From Nostocales cyanobacterium Centralia_MAG_434 (GTDB lineage: Bacteria > Cyanobacteriota > Cyanobacteriia > Cyanobacteriales > Nostocaceae), in assembly GCA_021324415.1 (NCBI GenBank), contig JAJPJF010000115.1, forward strand, positions 1-51,986: a DNA stretch of 51,986 bases, given 5' to 3'. Below, piece by piece: positions 8,545 through 15,637 of the stretch; position 1 is the stretch's first letter; each line of letters starts with the position of its first letter. The notes under the pieces were generated by a model. The model saw nothing but the letters and a program-made list of their open reading frames with translations, ran no database searches and was not told the DNA's origin. The translations under genes and the position numbers were made by a program.

Positions 8545-9849
8545 GTGGTAGCTGACAATAATACTGATCTATCAAATGCTCGCGAGCAGTTACGGCAATA
8601 TATTCTGCAAATAGAAGATCTTGCAGCACTACAAGAACGTAACCGTATTGCTCGAGACATTCATGATTCATTAGGTAATGCACTAACGACGCTCAATATT
8701 CAGCTGCAAACTGCTCTCAAACTTTGGTCTCTCGATCCAGCCCAAGCTCAACAATTTTTAGCAGAAGCTCATCGCTTAGGAGCTATAGCTATTCAAGAAG
8801 TTCGTCAATCTGTCAGAAGTATTCGAGAGAATGAACTTCCAGAACAGTCACCAGAAGCACTGATCAATGCTCTTGTAGAAAACTTTCATTCCTCCACAGG
8901 TATACTACCTTCTACAACAATCAACTTGTCTGGTCGTTTGCCTATCAAGGTTGTCACGACTATCTACAGGATTGTGCAAGAATCTTTAACAAATATCTGT
9001 AAATATGCACAAGCAACAGAAGTACAGATTCAGCTAGACAGCACCCCAAACCATTTATGCCTCATTATTCAAGATAATGGCAAAGGGTTCAAGACATCTC
9101 AACACAGAACAGGCTTTGGACTCCAAGGAATGGGAGAAAGGGTGACGGCGTTACAAGGTACCTTAAACATCGAGAGTAAACCAGGGAAGGGTTGTAAAAT
9201 AACAGTTGAGCTTCCTTTGGAGCAGGTTGACGAGGAAGAAGAAAACTCAGAAGAAAATTTTGGGTTAAAAACTCCCCAAAGAACTGAGAAAACATCCCAA
9301 GAGGATTTTGGGTTGAAAATTCCCTCAAGAACTGAGAAAACATCCCAAGAGGATTTTGGGTCGAAAATTCCTCAAAAAGCCGAAGTAGAAGCCAAACCCA
9401 GCATTGCTCTTTCGTCAGAACATTACAAACGCTTGGAAAGTATTCTTGCACACCTAATAGGACCTGTTGCCTCTACGTTATTACAACAAGTTATACCATC
9501 AGCGTTTAGCTTTGAAGAATTAATAAACAAGTTGACGCTTCATCTCACAGAGCATCAACAAATGGAGTTAAGAGAAAAGGCTATATTCCTTTTACAGGAA
9601 TCTACTGTTCAGCCTAAAATTATCTCCGAGAGCTTACCAGCTCAACAATCTCAAGATATTAGCGAAGGTTTTATCCATCAATGCGAAAGAGATTTGGCTG
9701 AATTGATCGGTCCAATTGCGTCTTTTCTTGTCCAAAAAGCCGTTAACTCATCTCAAGGAATTTCTCGCTCAGAACTTGTGGATATTTTGGCAACCAAAAT
9801 TCCTGAGCCGCAAATAGCGTTGAAATTCAAAATGCGCCTACTTTCTTAA
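8545..9849 (+). CDS. Soluble NarL-type sensor histidine kinase with two C-terminal 'IGPIA' domains
   Basis: A 434-aa protein with a GTG start. The HisKA_3 dimerisation segment runs from ~21 to 95, with phospho-acceptor His40 in RDIHDSLG. The GHKL ATPase spans ~100-225: N-box ESLTN at 146-150, G1 box DNGKGF at 177-182, G2 box GFGLQGMGER at 190-199. An acidic linker (231-285) contains a 16-aa repeat (RTEKTSQEDFGLKIPS). Two copies of a short helical domain follow, with cores LIGPVAS (304-310) and LIGPIAS (387-393); this type of tail also occurs in other cyanobacterial kinases. There is no sensor or membrane domain, so input must come from a partner. Its DHp is nearly the same as that of the kinase at 12122. 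No response regulator is adjacent. Confidence 0.88.
   Translation: MVADNNTDLSNAREQLRQYILQIEDLAALQERNRIARDIHDSLGNALTTLNIQLQTALKLWSLDPAQAQQFLAEAHRLGAIAIQEVRQSVRSIRENELPEQSPEALINALVENFHSSTGILPSTTINLSGRLPIKVVTTIYRIVQESLTNICKYAQATEVQIQLDSTPNHLCLIIQDNGKGFKTSQHRTGFGLQGMGERVTALQGTLNIESKPGKGCKITVELPLEQVDEEEENSEENFGLKTPQRTEKTSQEDFGLKIPSRTEKTSQEDFGSKIPQKAEVEAKPSIALSSEHYKRLESILAHLIGPVASTLLQQVIPSAFSFEELINKLTLHLTEHQQMELREKAIFLLQESTVQPKIISESLPAQQSQDISEGFIHQCERDLAELIGPIASFLVQKAVNSSQGISRSELVDILATKIPEPQIALKFKMRLLS
9250..9380 (+). repeat. In-gene tandem repeat, 48-bp unit, about 2.6 copies
   Basis: Within the linker of the histidine kinase, a 48-bp unit encoding RTEKTSQEDFGLKIPS-like peptide is repeated in frame. 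The period-16 peptide register is visible as FGLKTPQ / FGLKIPS / FGSKIPQ. The two best copies are almost identical at the DNA level, which suggests recent slippage expansion. Confidence 0.8.
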
Positions 9850-9864
9850 CTTATAATTCCCCAA

Positions 9865-10767
9865 TTAATGACCCTGTTCCTTAAGCAACTTTAGAGCTAT
9901 TTCTAAACTGTATTTCATCCGATTAAATGCTTCTGCCAATCCACCAATTTCATCCTTAGATTTTTCTTCGAAATTAGTACTCATATCACCAGTACTAACT
10001 TGTTGAGCTATCTTTTCTATTCTTCTAATTCTGTGCAACACAGCTTTCTTCATTAAGAAGTTAATTAAAAGAATTATGACAATAAAAATAGCTACTAAAA
10101 GTCCCATTAACAGAAACCAAGTTCTTTGAACATGATCAAAAATCTCTTGCGAAGGAACAGAAATAATTTGGGTAGCAATAATTTCATTCAGCTTCCAGCC
10201 AAATCCATTTTGGGTTCCATAAGTTGCTAACTGACTTTTGGGAGCCTGTTCTGGGACAGAATGGCATCGAAGACATTTTTGTTCTTTAATGACCAGTGGC
10301 TGTGCAATATAAAATATAGTGCCTTCAGGAATATTACGGTAACCAGAAAGTTTTTGAATATTTAAGTTTTTACGAAACTCTTCTATAAGTTGAATTTCAA
10401 AACTATCAGCTTTGTCTCGCAAATTCGTAGGATTTAATGTCGCTTCTTTATAAATAAAATTTCTGTATTCAGGATTTTTGCGGAAAGTGTTAAACACTTC
10501 TGTCGCAGAATATGCTGGAACTGTTTCTGGAATGAATGCAGGTTCAGTGTCTAAGCGAGGTGTTAGTAAGGGGTTGATATGGGTTTGTGTATAATTCCTT
10601 ACAGAATTCATCGTTTGAATGAGGATTTGAGCTTTAGACGTTACTTCATTTTGTGCCATTTGCTGAAGTACGGTGGATAGGGTAGCACCACTTACTAAAA
10701 TGCTAATTATGAAAACAAGTGTTAACAGTAAATTAAACTTAGTACCTATTTTTAAGTTTTTTAACAT
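9865..10767 (-). CDS. Tll0287-like (DUF3365) c-haem sensor with HAMP domain
   Basis: A 300-aa membrane sensor. TM1 spans ~11-34, a periplasmic Tll0287-like domain ~40-215, TM2 ~217-239, and a HAMP domain ~240-292. There is no kinase or other output domain. The haem-c attachment motif CLRCH is at 165-169. The Tll0287 fold is known to bind covalent haem with an unusual Cys ligand and is proposed to sense redox or gas. It converges with the soluble kinase (16 bp between stops), which lacks its own sensor. It is about 50% identical by eye to the protein at 13669, so the two are a duplicated pair. HAMP without output suggests signalling to a separate protein. Confidence 0.87.
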   Translation of the reverse strand: MLKNLKIGTKFNLLLTLVFIISILVSGATLSTVLQQMAQNEVTSKAQILIQTMNSVRNYTQTHINPLLTPRLDTEPAFIPETVPAYSATEVFNTFRKNPEYRNFIYKEATLNPTNLRDKADSFEIQLIEEFRKNLNIQKLSGYRNIPEGTIFYIAQPLVIKEQKCLRCHSVPEQAPKSQLATYGTQNGFGWKLNEIIATQIISVPSQEIFDHVQRTWFLLMGLLVAIFIVIILLINFLMKKAVLHRIRRIEKIAQQVSTGDMSTNFEEKSKDEIGGLAEAFNRMKYSLEIALKLLKEQGH

Positions 10768-11042
10768 TGCGTTAATTAGATAAATTTTTCAAGATGTATC
10801 TGGAATATTAGCCTATTTAGGTGAATTTAGACATGCTCTTTCGTAGATAATTGAAAAATCATTATTAACGTCCTCTTAGTAGTCAGTATAACTAGGTTGG
10901 CAACAGTAAAGCCCCTACTAGACCTAAATGATTTGTGAAATCAGAGAAACTAATGTGCTGGAACTGTGTTTTTCACAACTCAAATAGGATTACTACATGT
11001 AATTTTAACCTGATATTAAGATTTTTTTTAAAATATAATTTA

Positions 11043-11900
11043 ATGATGTACTTACAATTTTCACGCCGTTTATTTCTTTTCCGTTTACTGTTGTTTGTAG
11101 TTATTGGCTGTCAATCAAAACAGACCTATGAGGGGGAGATAACTATTGGCCTCATCAACTATGAAGGAGACGAAAAAATAATTAATAAATTTGCTGGGTT
11201 CCAACGTTATTTAGGAGAAAAAACAAAGGCACATATTCAGCTAGAGCCTACTTTTAATGAAAATAAAGCAATGGAGCGCATTCAGGCTGGTGCCTGGTCG
11301 TTAATATTTGCTCCTCCAGGTTTAGCAGCGATCGCAATTTCTCAGCACCAGTACATTCCTCTTTTTCCTTTAGTGGATATCAATAATTTGCGTTCAATCT
11401 TCGTTGTTCGCCGAGACAGTACGCTGAATGAACTCAAACAGCTAGAAGGTCAAACAGTTGCTTTAGGCATACTAGGTTCAGCAACAGGATATTATTTGCC
11501 TCTATACAACCTTTATGGTTTGACACTAGCCGAAATACTCTTTGCTCCGACACCTAAAACAGTTCTAGAATGGGTAGCGCAAGGAAAAGCTGCTGCTGGT
11601 GCTGTCTCAATGGCAGAACTTAATCTCTATAGTTCACAATTAAGCCCAACTGAGTTCCGTGTCCTCTTTACAGATCCTCACTATGTTCCTCTAGGTGTAG
11701 TGTTGATTGGACCAAACATAGAACGTACTCAGCAAGATTACATTCGTAAGGTCATGAGTGAGTTTCCTTCACAGTTAGCTAGTGAAGTAGGATATGTGCC
11801 CAATGGACAAATACCAGATTACAAGTACATGATAGCCGTCGTAGAGCGCGTCAGGTTGATAACTTCCCGTCTACAAAACAAGCCTGTTCACCTATTCTGA
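11043..11900 (+). CDS. PhnD-like periplasmic phosphate/phosphonate-binding lipoprotein
   Basis: From ATG 11043 the product is 285 aa with a lipoprotein signal: the RRLFLFRLLLFVVIGC lipobox ends in IGC, so the mature protein would be anchored by Cys. The rest is a type-2 periplasmic binding protein of the PhnD/DUF phosphonate group (ITIGLINYEGDEKIINKFAG..., VDINNLRSIFVVRRDS, LEGQTVALGILGSATGYYLP). The frame is open to a GTG at 10935, but that would bury the signal peptide. No ABC permease or ATPase is linked. In this setting it more likely serves as a ligand sensor for the neighbouring kinases than as a transporter subunit; that role is inference. Confidence 0.78.
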   Translation: MMYLQFSRRLFLFRLLLFVVIGCQSKQTYEGEITIGLINYEGDEKIINKFAGFQRYLGEKTKAHIQLEPTFNENKAMERIQAGAWSLIFAPPGLAAIAISQHQYIPLFPLVDINNLRSIFVVRRDSTLNELKQLEGQTVALGILGSATGYYLPLYNLYGLTLAEILFAPTPKTVLEWVAQGKAAAGAVSMAELNLYSSQLSPTEFRVLFTDPHYVPLGVVLIGPNIERTQQDYIRKVMSEFPSQLASEVGYVPNGQIPDYKYMIAVVERVRLITSRLQNKPVHLF

Positions 11901-11972
11901 TTCTCAACAGCGATAAATCATGAATATGAGAGCACAGCTATCGATTGGGACTTTCGCTGAGGACATAAGTAA

Positions 11973-12022
11973 CTATCTCTATAACTTTTGTCAGAGATAG
12001 GATCAACAGCTCAGACAAAAGT
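11973..12022 (+). promoter_or_regulatory. Candidate H-type pseudoknot in the leader of the second histidine kinase gene
   Basis: CTATCTCT (11973-11980) pairs perfectly with AGAGATAG (11993-12000). The 12-nt loop contains ACTTTTGTC (11984-11992), which is perfectly complementary to GACAAAAGT (12014-12022). Loop-to-downstream pairing is the geometry of an H-type pseudoknot (stems of 8 and 9 bp; loops of 3, 0 and 13 nt). It lies about 100 nt before the ATG at 12122. A T-run follows at 12035-12040, and a further GATAAG/CTTATC dyad sits at 12078-12093. Confidence 0.4.
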
Positions 12023-12121
12023 CTTGAAATTTCGATTTTTTGTGGTGTTGAAGAGGAAAAGATCGAAAATAGGTATGGATAAGATCACTTATCGAAGCCA
12101 TGCTATCGTCGGTTACTAATT

Positions 12122-13162
12122 ATGAGTCTCTCTATTCCAATCCATCCAAATCCTTTTCGCTTTTTGCTCTATACCGAGTGGGGGTTACTAGCAACTTGTG
12201 CCTTAGCTGATTGCCTATGGTCTGTTGTTTTTTCACAACCGTCTTACGTATCTGTTTTACCCCTGCTGATTTTGGCTCCATTTGCTTTAATGGGGTTGGT
12301 TTTGCCTACTAGTAGCACTATTTATAAGCTGCTCTATACTAGCATCGAAATCGGCTTGATCATTTTCGGCGCTGCTGTCGGATGCTTACAACTCTGGCCT
12401 GTACTACTAATTATTGTGGTGATTCGCAGTTGCTTTTTATTTGACTTGTCAGGACGCCGCCTGCTGGCTGGTTTGATCTTTGTGCTCTTTCTAGTCATGC
12501 AGATACAGTCTATTGAAGTTGATAGGCTATCTCTACCACTATTTGACCAGGGTGAATTTTGGTTGCACCAAATGACAAACACACTTCTGTTTGGAATGGG
12601 ATTATTGTTTGTCCTACAGCTTGTGAATACAGTACTTCGAGAGCGCCAAATGCGAGAACAATTAATCATGGCTCATGAGCAACTACACCAGTATGCTCAA
12701 CAAATTGAAGACCTCGCAGCAGTGCAGGAGCGTAACCGCATGGCTCACGATATCCATGATTCTCTTGGACATGCTTTAACTGCCTTGAACGTTCAGTTAC
12801 AGAGCGCTCTCAAATTCTGGCAGGTTGATCCAGATCAAGCGCAAAAGTTTGTGGCACAATCTAAACAACTTGGCTCAATGGCTATGCAAGAGGTACGTTG
12901 CTCTGTCAGTGCTCTACGTGCGGATTTGCCAGAGCGATCGCCACTTCAACTTCCTTGCAAGGATACTACAATTAAGGAAAGCTTTGTGAGTCAGTGTCAG
13001 CGAGATCTTGCTCATGTGATCGGTCCCATTGCAATTATTCTTGTTGAAAAAACACTTAAATCTTCTCCTCATCTTTCGCCAAGGGAATTAGTGCAAAAAT
13101 TAGCAGCAGAGATTGCAGATGCTAAAAAAGCTAATGAATTTGAGCAGCGCCTTCTTTCCTGA
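12122..13162 (+). CDS. Membrane histidine-kinase-like protein lacking the ATPase domain
   Basis: A 346-aa protein. Residues ~12-175 contain about five to six membrane helices (MASE/7TM-like, no long loops). The HisKA_3 segment runs from ~190 to 265, with His212 in HDIHDSLGHALT. It then passes directly, in frame, through LPERSPLQLPCKDTT to a single IGPIA-type C-terminal domain (~288-346). The whole HATPase_c region (N, G1 and G2 boxes) is missing without any frameshift, so it cannot phosphorylate on its own. The DHp closely matches the soluble kinase at 8545, which has the ATPase but no membrane domain. A heteromeric kinase is a reasonable inference. Confidence 0.82.
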   Translation: MSLSIPIHPNPFRFLLYTEWGLLATCALADCLWSVVFSQPSYVSVLPLLILAPFALMGLVLPTSSTIYKLLYTSIEIGLIIFGAAVGCLQLWPVLLIIVVIRSCFLFDLSGRRLLAGLIFVLFLVMQIQSIEVDRLSLPLFDQGEFWLHQMTNTLLFGMGLLFVLQLVNTVLRERQMREQLIMAHEQLHQYAQQIEDLAAVQERNRMAHDIHDSLGHALTALNVQLQSALKFWQVDPDQAQKFVAQSKQLGSMAMQEVRCSVSALRADLPERSPLQLPCKDTTIKESFVSQCQRDLAHVIGPIAIILVEKTLKSSPHLSPRELVQKLAAEIADAKKANEFEQRLLS

Positions 13163-13436
13163 AGTTGTTGGCACAAATAAGATGAACGACTTTGGGTCGG
13201 TGGTCATTGATTATTTGTACAGCTGGTAACCCTGTTTATATTTCTTCATATAAGTATTTTTCTTCTCAACTACCTCAAGGCTAAGTAGGGAAGTAAAAAT
13301 AGATAAAATTATATTACGAAAGGTAAGATAACTGAAACTCTTACTCATAACTAATGACAAAGGACGACTTTCATTAGTTCGCATTATGTATGTTAACCTA
13401 CTTATAACTTTAGTCGTAACTAGATTTACTTATAAA

Positions 13437-13475
13437 CTCAACGAACGTTAGACTTAAAGTATGTATTTCGTTGAG
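13437..13475. repeat. Perfect 9-bp inverted repeat in the kinase/haem-sensor spacer
   Basis: CTCAACGAA (13437-13445) and TTCGTTGAG (13467-13475), loop 21 nt, lie in the 506-bp gap 13163-13668. It could be a regulatory dyad or stem-loop. Otherwise the gap is AT-rich and holds no recognisable gene. Confidence 0.4.
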
Positions 13476-13668
13476 AAAAAATTTTAGACGTTCTTCAGAT
13501 GCATCTCTATTCTTGAATCTCTACAATAAATACAGTTTTTAAGGGTCAGCAATCAGTATTTTTAGTTCATTAATGATTGGGTTTGATGCTTGATAACTGT
13601 TAACTCTTAAGAGCCGAAGTTAATTTCTCAGTGTATGACATTATTTTTTATATAAAAACTGGAAAAGA

Positions 13669-14733
13669 ATGTTAGATAATTTCAAACTCGCTACTAAATT
13701 TACTTTACTTCTATCACTAGTTTTTATAGGCGCTATCTTTTTTAGTGGGTTTGCGTTATCAAAGGCACTTGAACAAAAAGCCCAAAATGAAATAAACTAT
13801 CAAGGGCAAATTTTGATACAAATGGTCAACTCAGTTAGAGACTATAATGATGGCCATGTAGCTAACCTATTAGAGCCTAAGCTTGAAACTCAAGAAAGAT
13901 TCATGCCCGAAATTATACCAAGCTTTGCAGCTAGGGAGGTGTTTGAAAATCTACGTAAAAATAAAGAATATGAAGATTTTCTTTATAAAGATGCTACATT
14001 AAATCCGACGAACTTGCGGGATAAAGCTGACGATTTTGAAACCACTCTTATAGAACGCTTTAGAAAAGAACCAGAGACACAAAACTTATCAGGTTTTCGA
14101 ACTTTGTTCGGAGAGCAATTGTTTTATAGTGCTCGTCCTTTTTCCATTACAGATTCAAAATGTCTTCGCTGCCATAGTACTCCCGAAAAGGCTCCGAGGA
14201 GTCAATTGACAACTTATGGAAAAGATAATGGGTTTGGGTGGACGCTCAATACAGTTCTTGGTACTCAAATTATTTATGTTCCTGCAAGCAAAGTCTTTGA
14301 TAGTGTTCACCAAAGTTTTGTCCTATTCATAAGTATTTTTATCACCATATTTGCTCTAGTGATTCTACTCATTAATTATTTGCTGAAGCGGAATGTTATC
14401 CAACCTATTAAACCCATGGCACAGTTAGCTCAAAAAATTAGTAGTGATACTATGAGTTATGACGAGGCCCAGGAGTTTGAACGCAAAAGCTTAGGAGCAA
14501 TCGCTAAGCGCACTGATGAGTTAGGACAACTAGGACGGGTCTTCCAAAAAATGGTTCGTGAAGTTTATGCTCGCGAACAGCGCTTGAAACAACAGGTGCA
14601 GGAACTACGCATTAAGATTGATGAAGCCAAGAGGAATCGTCAGGTGGAGGAAATAGCTGAATCAGAATATTTCCAGAAATTGCGCGAAGACGCCAAAGAA
14701 ATTAGAAATCAGTGGTCAGATCCAAATAAATAG
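13669..14733 (+). CDS. Tll0287-like (DUF3365) c-haem sensor with HAMP and coiled-coil tail
   Basis: A 354-aa paralogue of the protein at 9865-10767. TM1 spans ~11-34, the periplasmic haem domain carries CLRCH at 165-169, TM2 spans ~217-239, and HAMP ~240-300. It then has an extra charged coiled-coil tail (~300-350: REQRLKQQVQELRIKIDEAK ... YFQKLREDAKEIR). Tails of the form 'IDEAK...EI.E...YFQ.L' recur at the ends of cyanobacterial membrane sensors and cyclases, and I take it as a docking segment. It is followed after 123 bp by the MinD/ParA-like ATPase in the same direction, so the two probably work together. It has no enzymatic output domain. Confidence 0.87.
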   Translation: MLDNFKLATKFTLLLSLVFIGAIFFSGFALSKALEQKAQNEINYQGQILIQMVNSVRDYNDGHVANLLEPKLETQERFMPEIIPSFAAREVFENLRKNKEYEDFLYKDATLNPTNLRDKADDFETTLIERFRKEPETQNLSGFRTLFGEQLFYSARPFSITDSKCLRCHSTPEKAPRSQLTTYGKDNGFGWTLNTVLGTQIIYVPASKVFDSVHQSFVLFISIFITIFALVILLINYLLKRNVIQPIKPMAQLAQKISSDTMSYDEAQEFERKSLGAIAKRTDELGQLGRVFQKMVREVYAREQRLKQQVQELRIKIDEAKRNRQVEEIAESEYFQKLREDAKEIRNQWSDPNK

Positions 14734-14856
14734 ATTGGCAGCGATAGGTCTCGACTTTTGTAAACAAGTTTTACTCTATTTCTTGCTTCCTTGTGCAAGG
14801 TATGTCAGTAAATGCGTGACAGCTTTATTCTCTTAATTATAGGTATCGTATCTATT

Positions 14857-15633
14857 ATGTCTAAAGTCATTTCTGTCCATTCATTCCGTGGTGGTACTGG
14901 CAAGTCAAATGTAACTGCCAACTTGGCTACTGTTATTGCTCGTTCCGGAAAGCGGGTGGGTATTGTTGATACTGATATTCAATCTCCTGGAATTCATATC
15001 CTTTTCGGTCTTGATGAGGAAAAGATCAGCTATACCCTAAATGATTATTTGTGGGGACGCTGTCCAATTGAAAAGGCTGCTTATGATGTAAGTCAAGCAG
15101 TTAAGATAAAGCCTAAACCTTTTGGGATGAGTGGTAGTATTTACATGATTCCTTCTAGTATCAAGACTGGTGAGATTTCGCGTATTCTGCGTGAGGGATA
15201 TGATGCGCGCTTATTAAATGACGGCTTCCGTGATCTGAGCCGTCGTTTGAAATTAGACTACTTATTTATTGATACTCATCCAGGGATTAACGAAGAAACC
15301 CTGCTATCTATTATCATATCCAATATTCTAGTTGTTATCCTACGTCCAGACCACCAGGATTACCAAGGTACAGCTGTAGCTGTTGATGTAGCCCGCAAAT
15401 TAGATGTTCCCAACATTATGCTGGTGGTTAATAAAGCACTACCAGCTTTAAATTTTGAGGCTTTGCGACAGCAGGTAAGATCAGCATACACCGCAACTGT
15501 CGCTGGTATCCTGCCAGTCTGTGAAGAGATGTTTCATCTAGCTAGCAGCGATATATTCAGCCTGCGCTATCCGAATCATCCTTGGACTCAAGAAGTCAAC
15601 GCGATCGCCAAACAAATCATGATGACAAAATAG
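14857..15633 (+). CDS. MinD/ParA-family ATPase
   Basis: From ATG 14857 (MSKVISVHSFRGGTGKSN) the product is 258 aa; the frame is open to 14812, but the preceding 15 residues are hydrophobic and unlikely. The deviant Walker A is FRGGTGKS, with Arg where most family members have the signature Lys; 'GIVDTDIQSPGIHILFGLDE' is the switch I/Walker A' region; 'LDYLFIDTHPGINEETL' is Walker B; 'LVVNKALP' is the base-recognition segment. It is too small and too different for cell-division MinD. Its place directly behind a haem sensor suggests a signalling or localisation ATPase. It ends 4 bp from the convergent Rieske gene. Confidence 0.85.
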   Translation: MSKVISVHSFRGGTGKSNVTANLATVIARSGKRVGIVDTDIQSPGIHILFGLDEEKISYTLNDYLWGRCPIEKAAYDVSQAVKIKPKPFGMSGSIYMIPSSIKTGEISRILREGYDARLLNDGFRDLSRRLKLDYLFIDTHPGINEETLLSIIISNILVVILRPDHQDYQGTAVAVDVARKLDVPNIMLVVNKALPALNFEALRQQVRSAYTATVAGILPVCEEMFHLASSDIFSLRYPNHPWTQEVNAIAKQIMMTK

Positions 15634-15637
15634 CTGC

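Noticed and set aside
9089-9451. 120-aa minus-strand ORF with repeats (FSTQNPLGMFSQF)
   Set aside because: It is the antisense shadow of the 48-bp repeat in the kinase linker.
12940-12990. Frameshift hiding the ATPase domain of the membrane kinase
   Set aside because: The frame continues without interruption from the DHp to the C-terminal domain, and no ATPase motifs appear in other frames or in the 506-bp spacer downstream.
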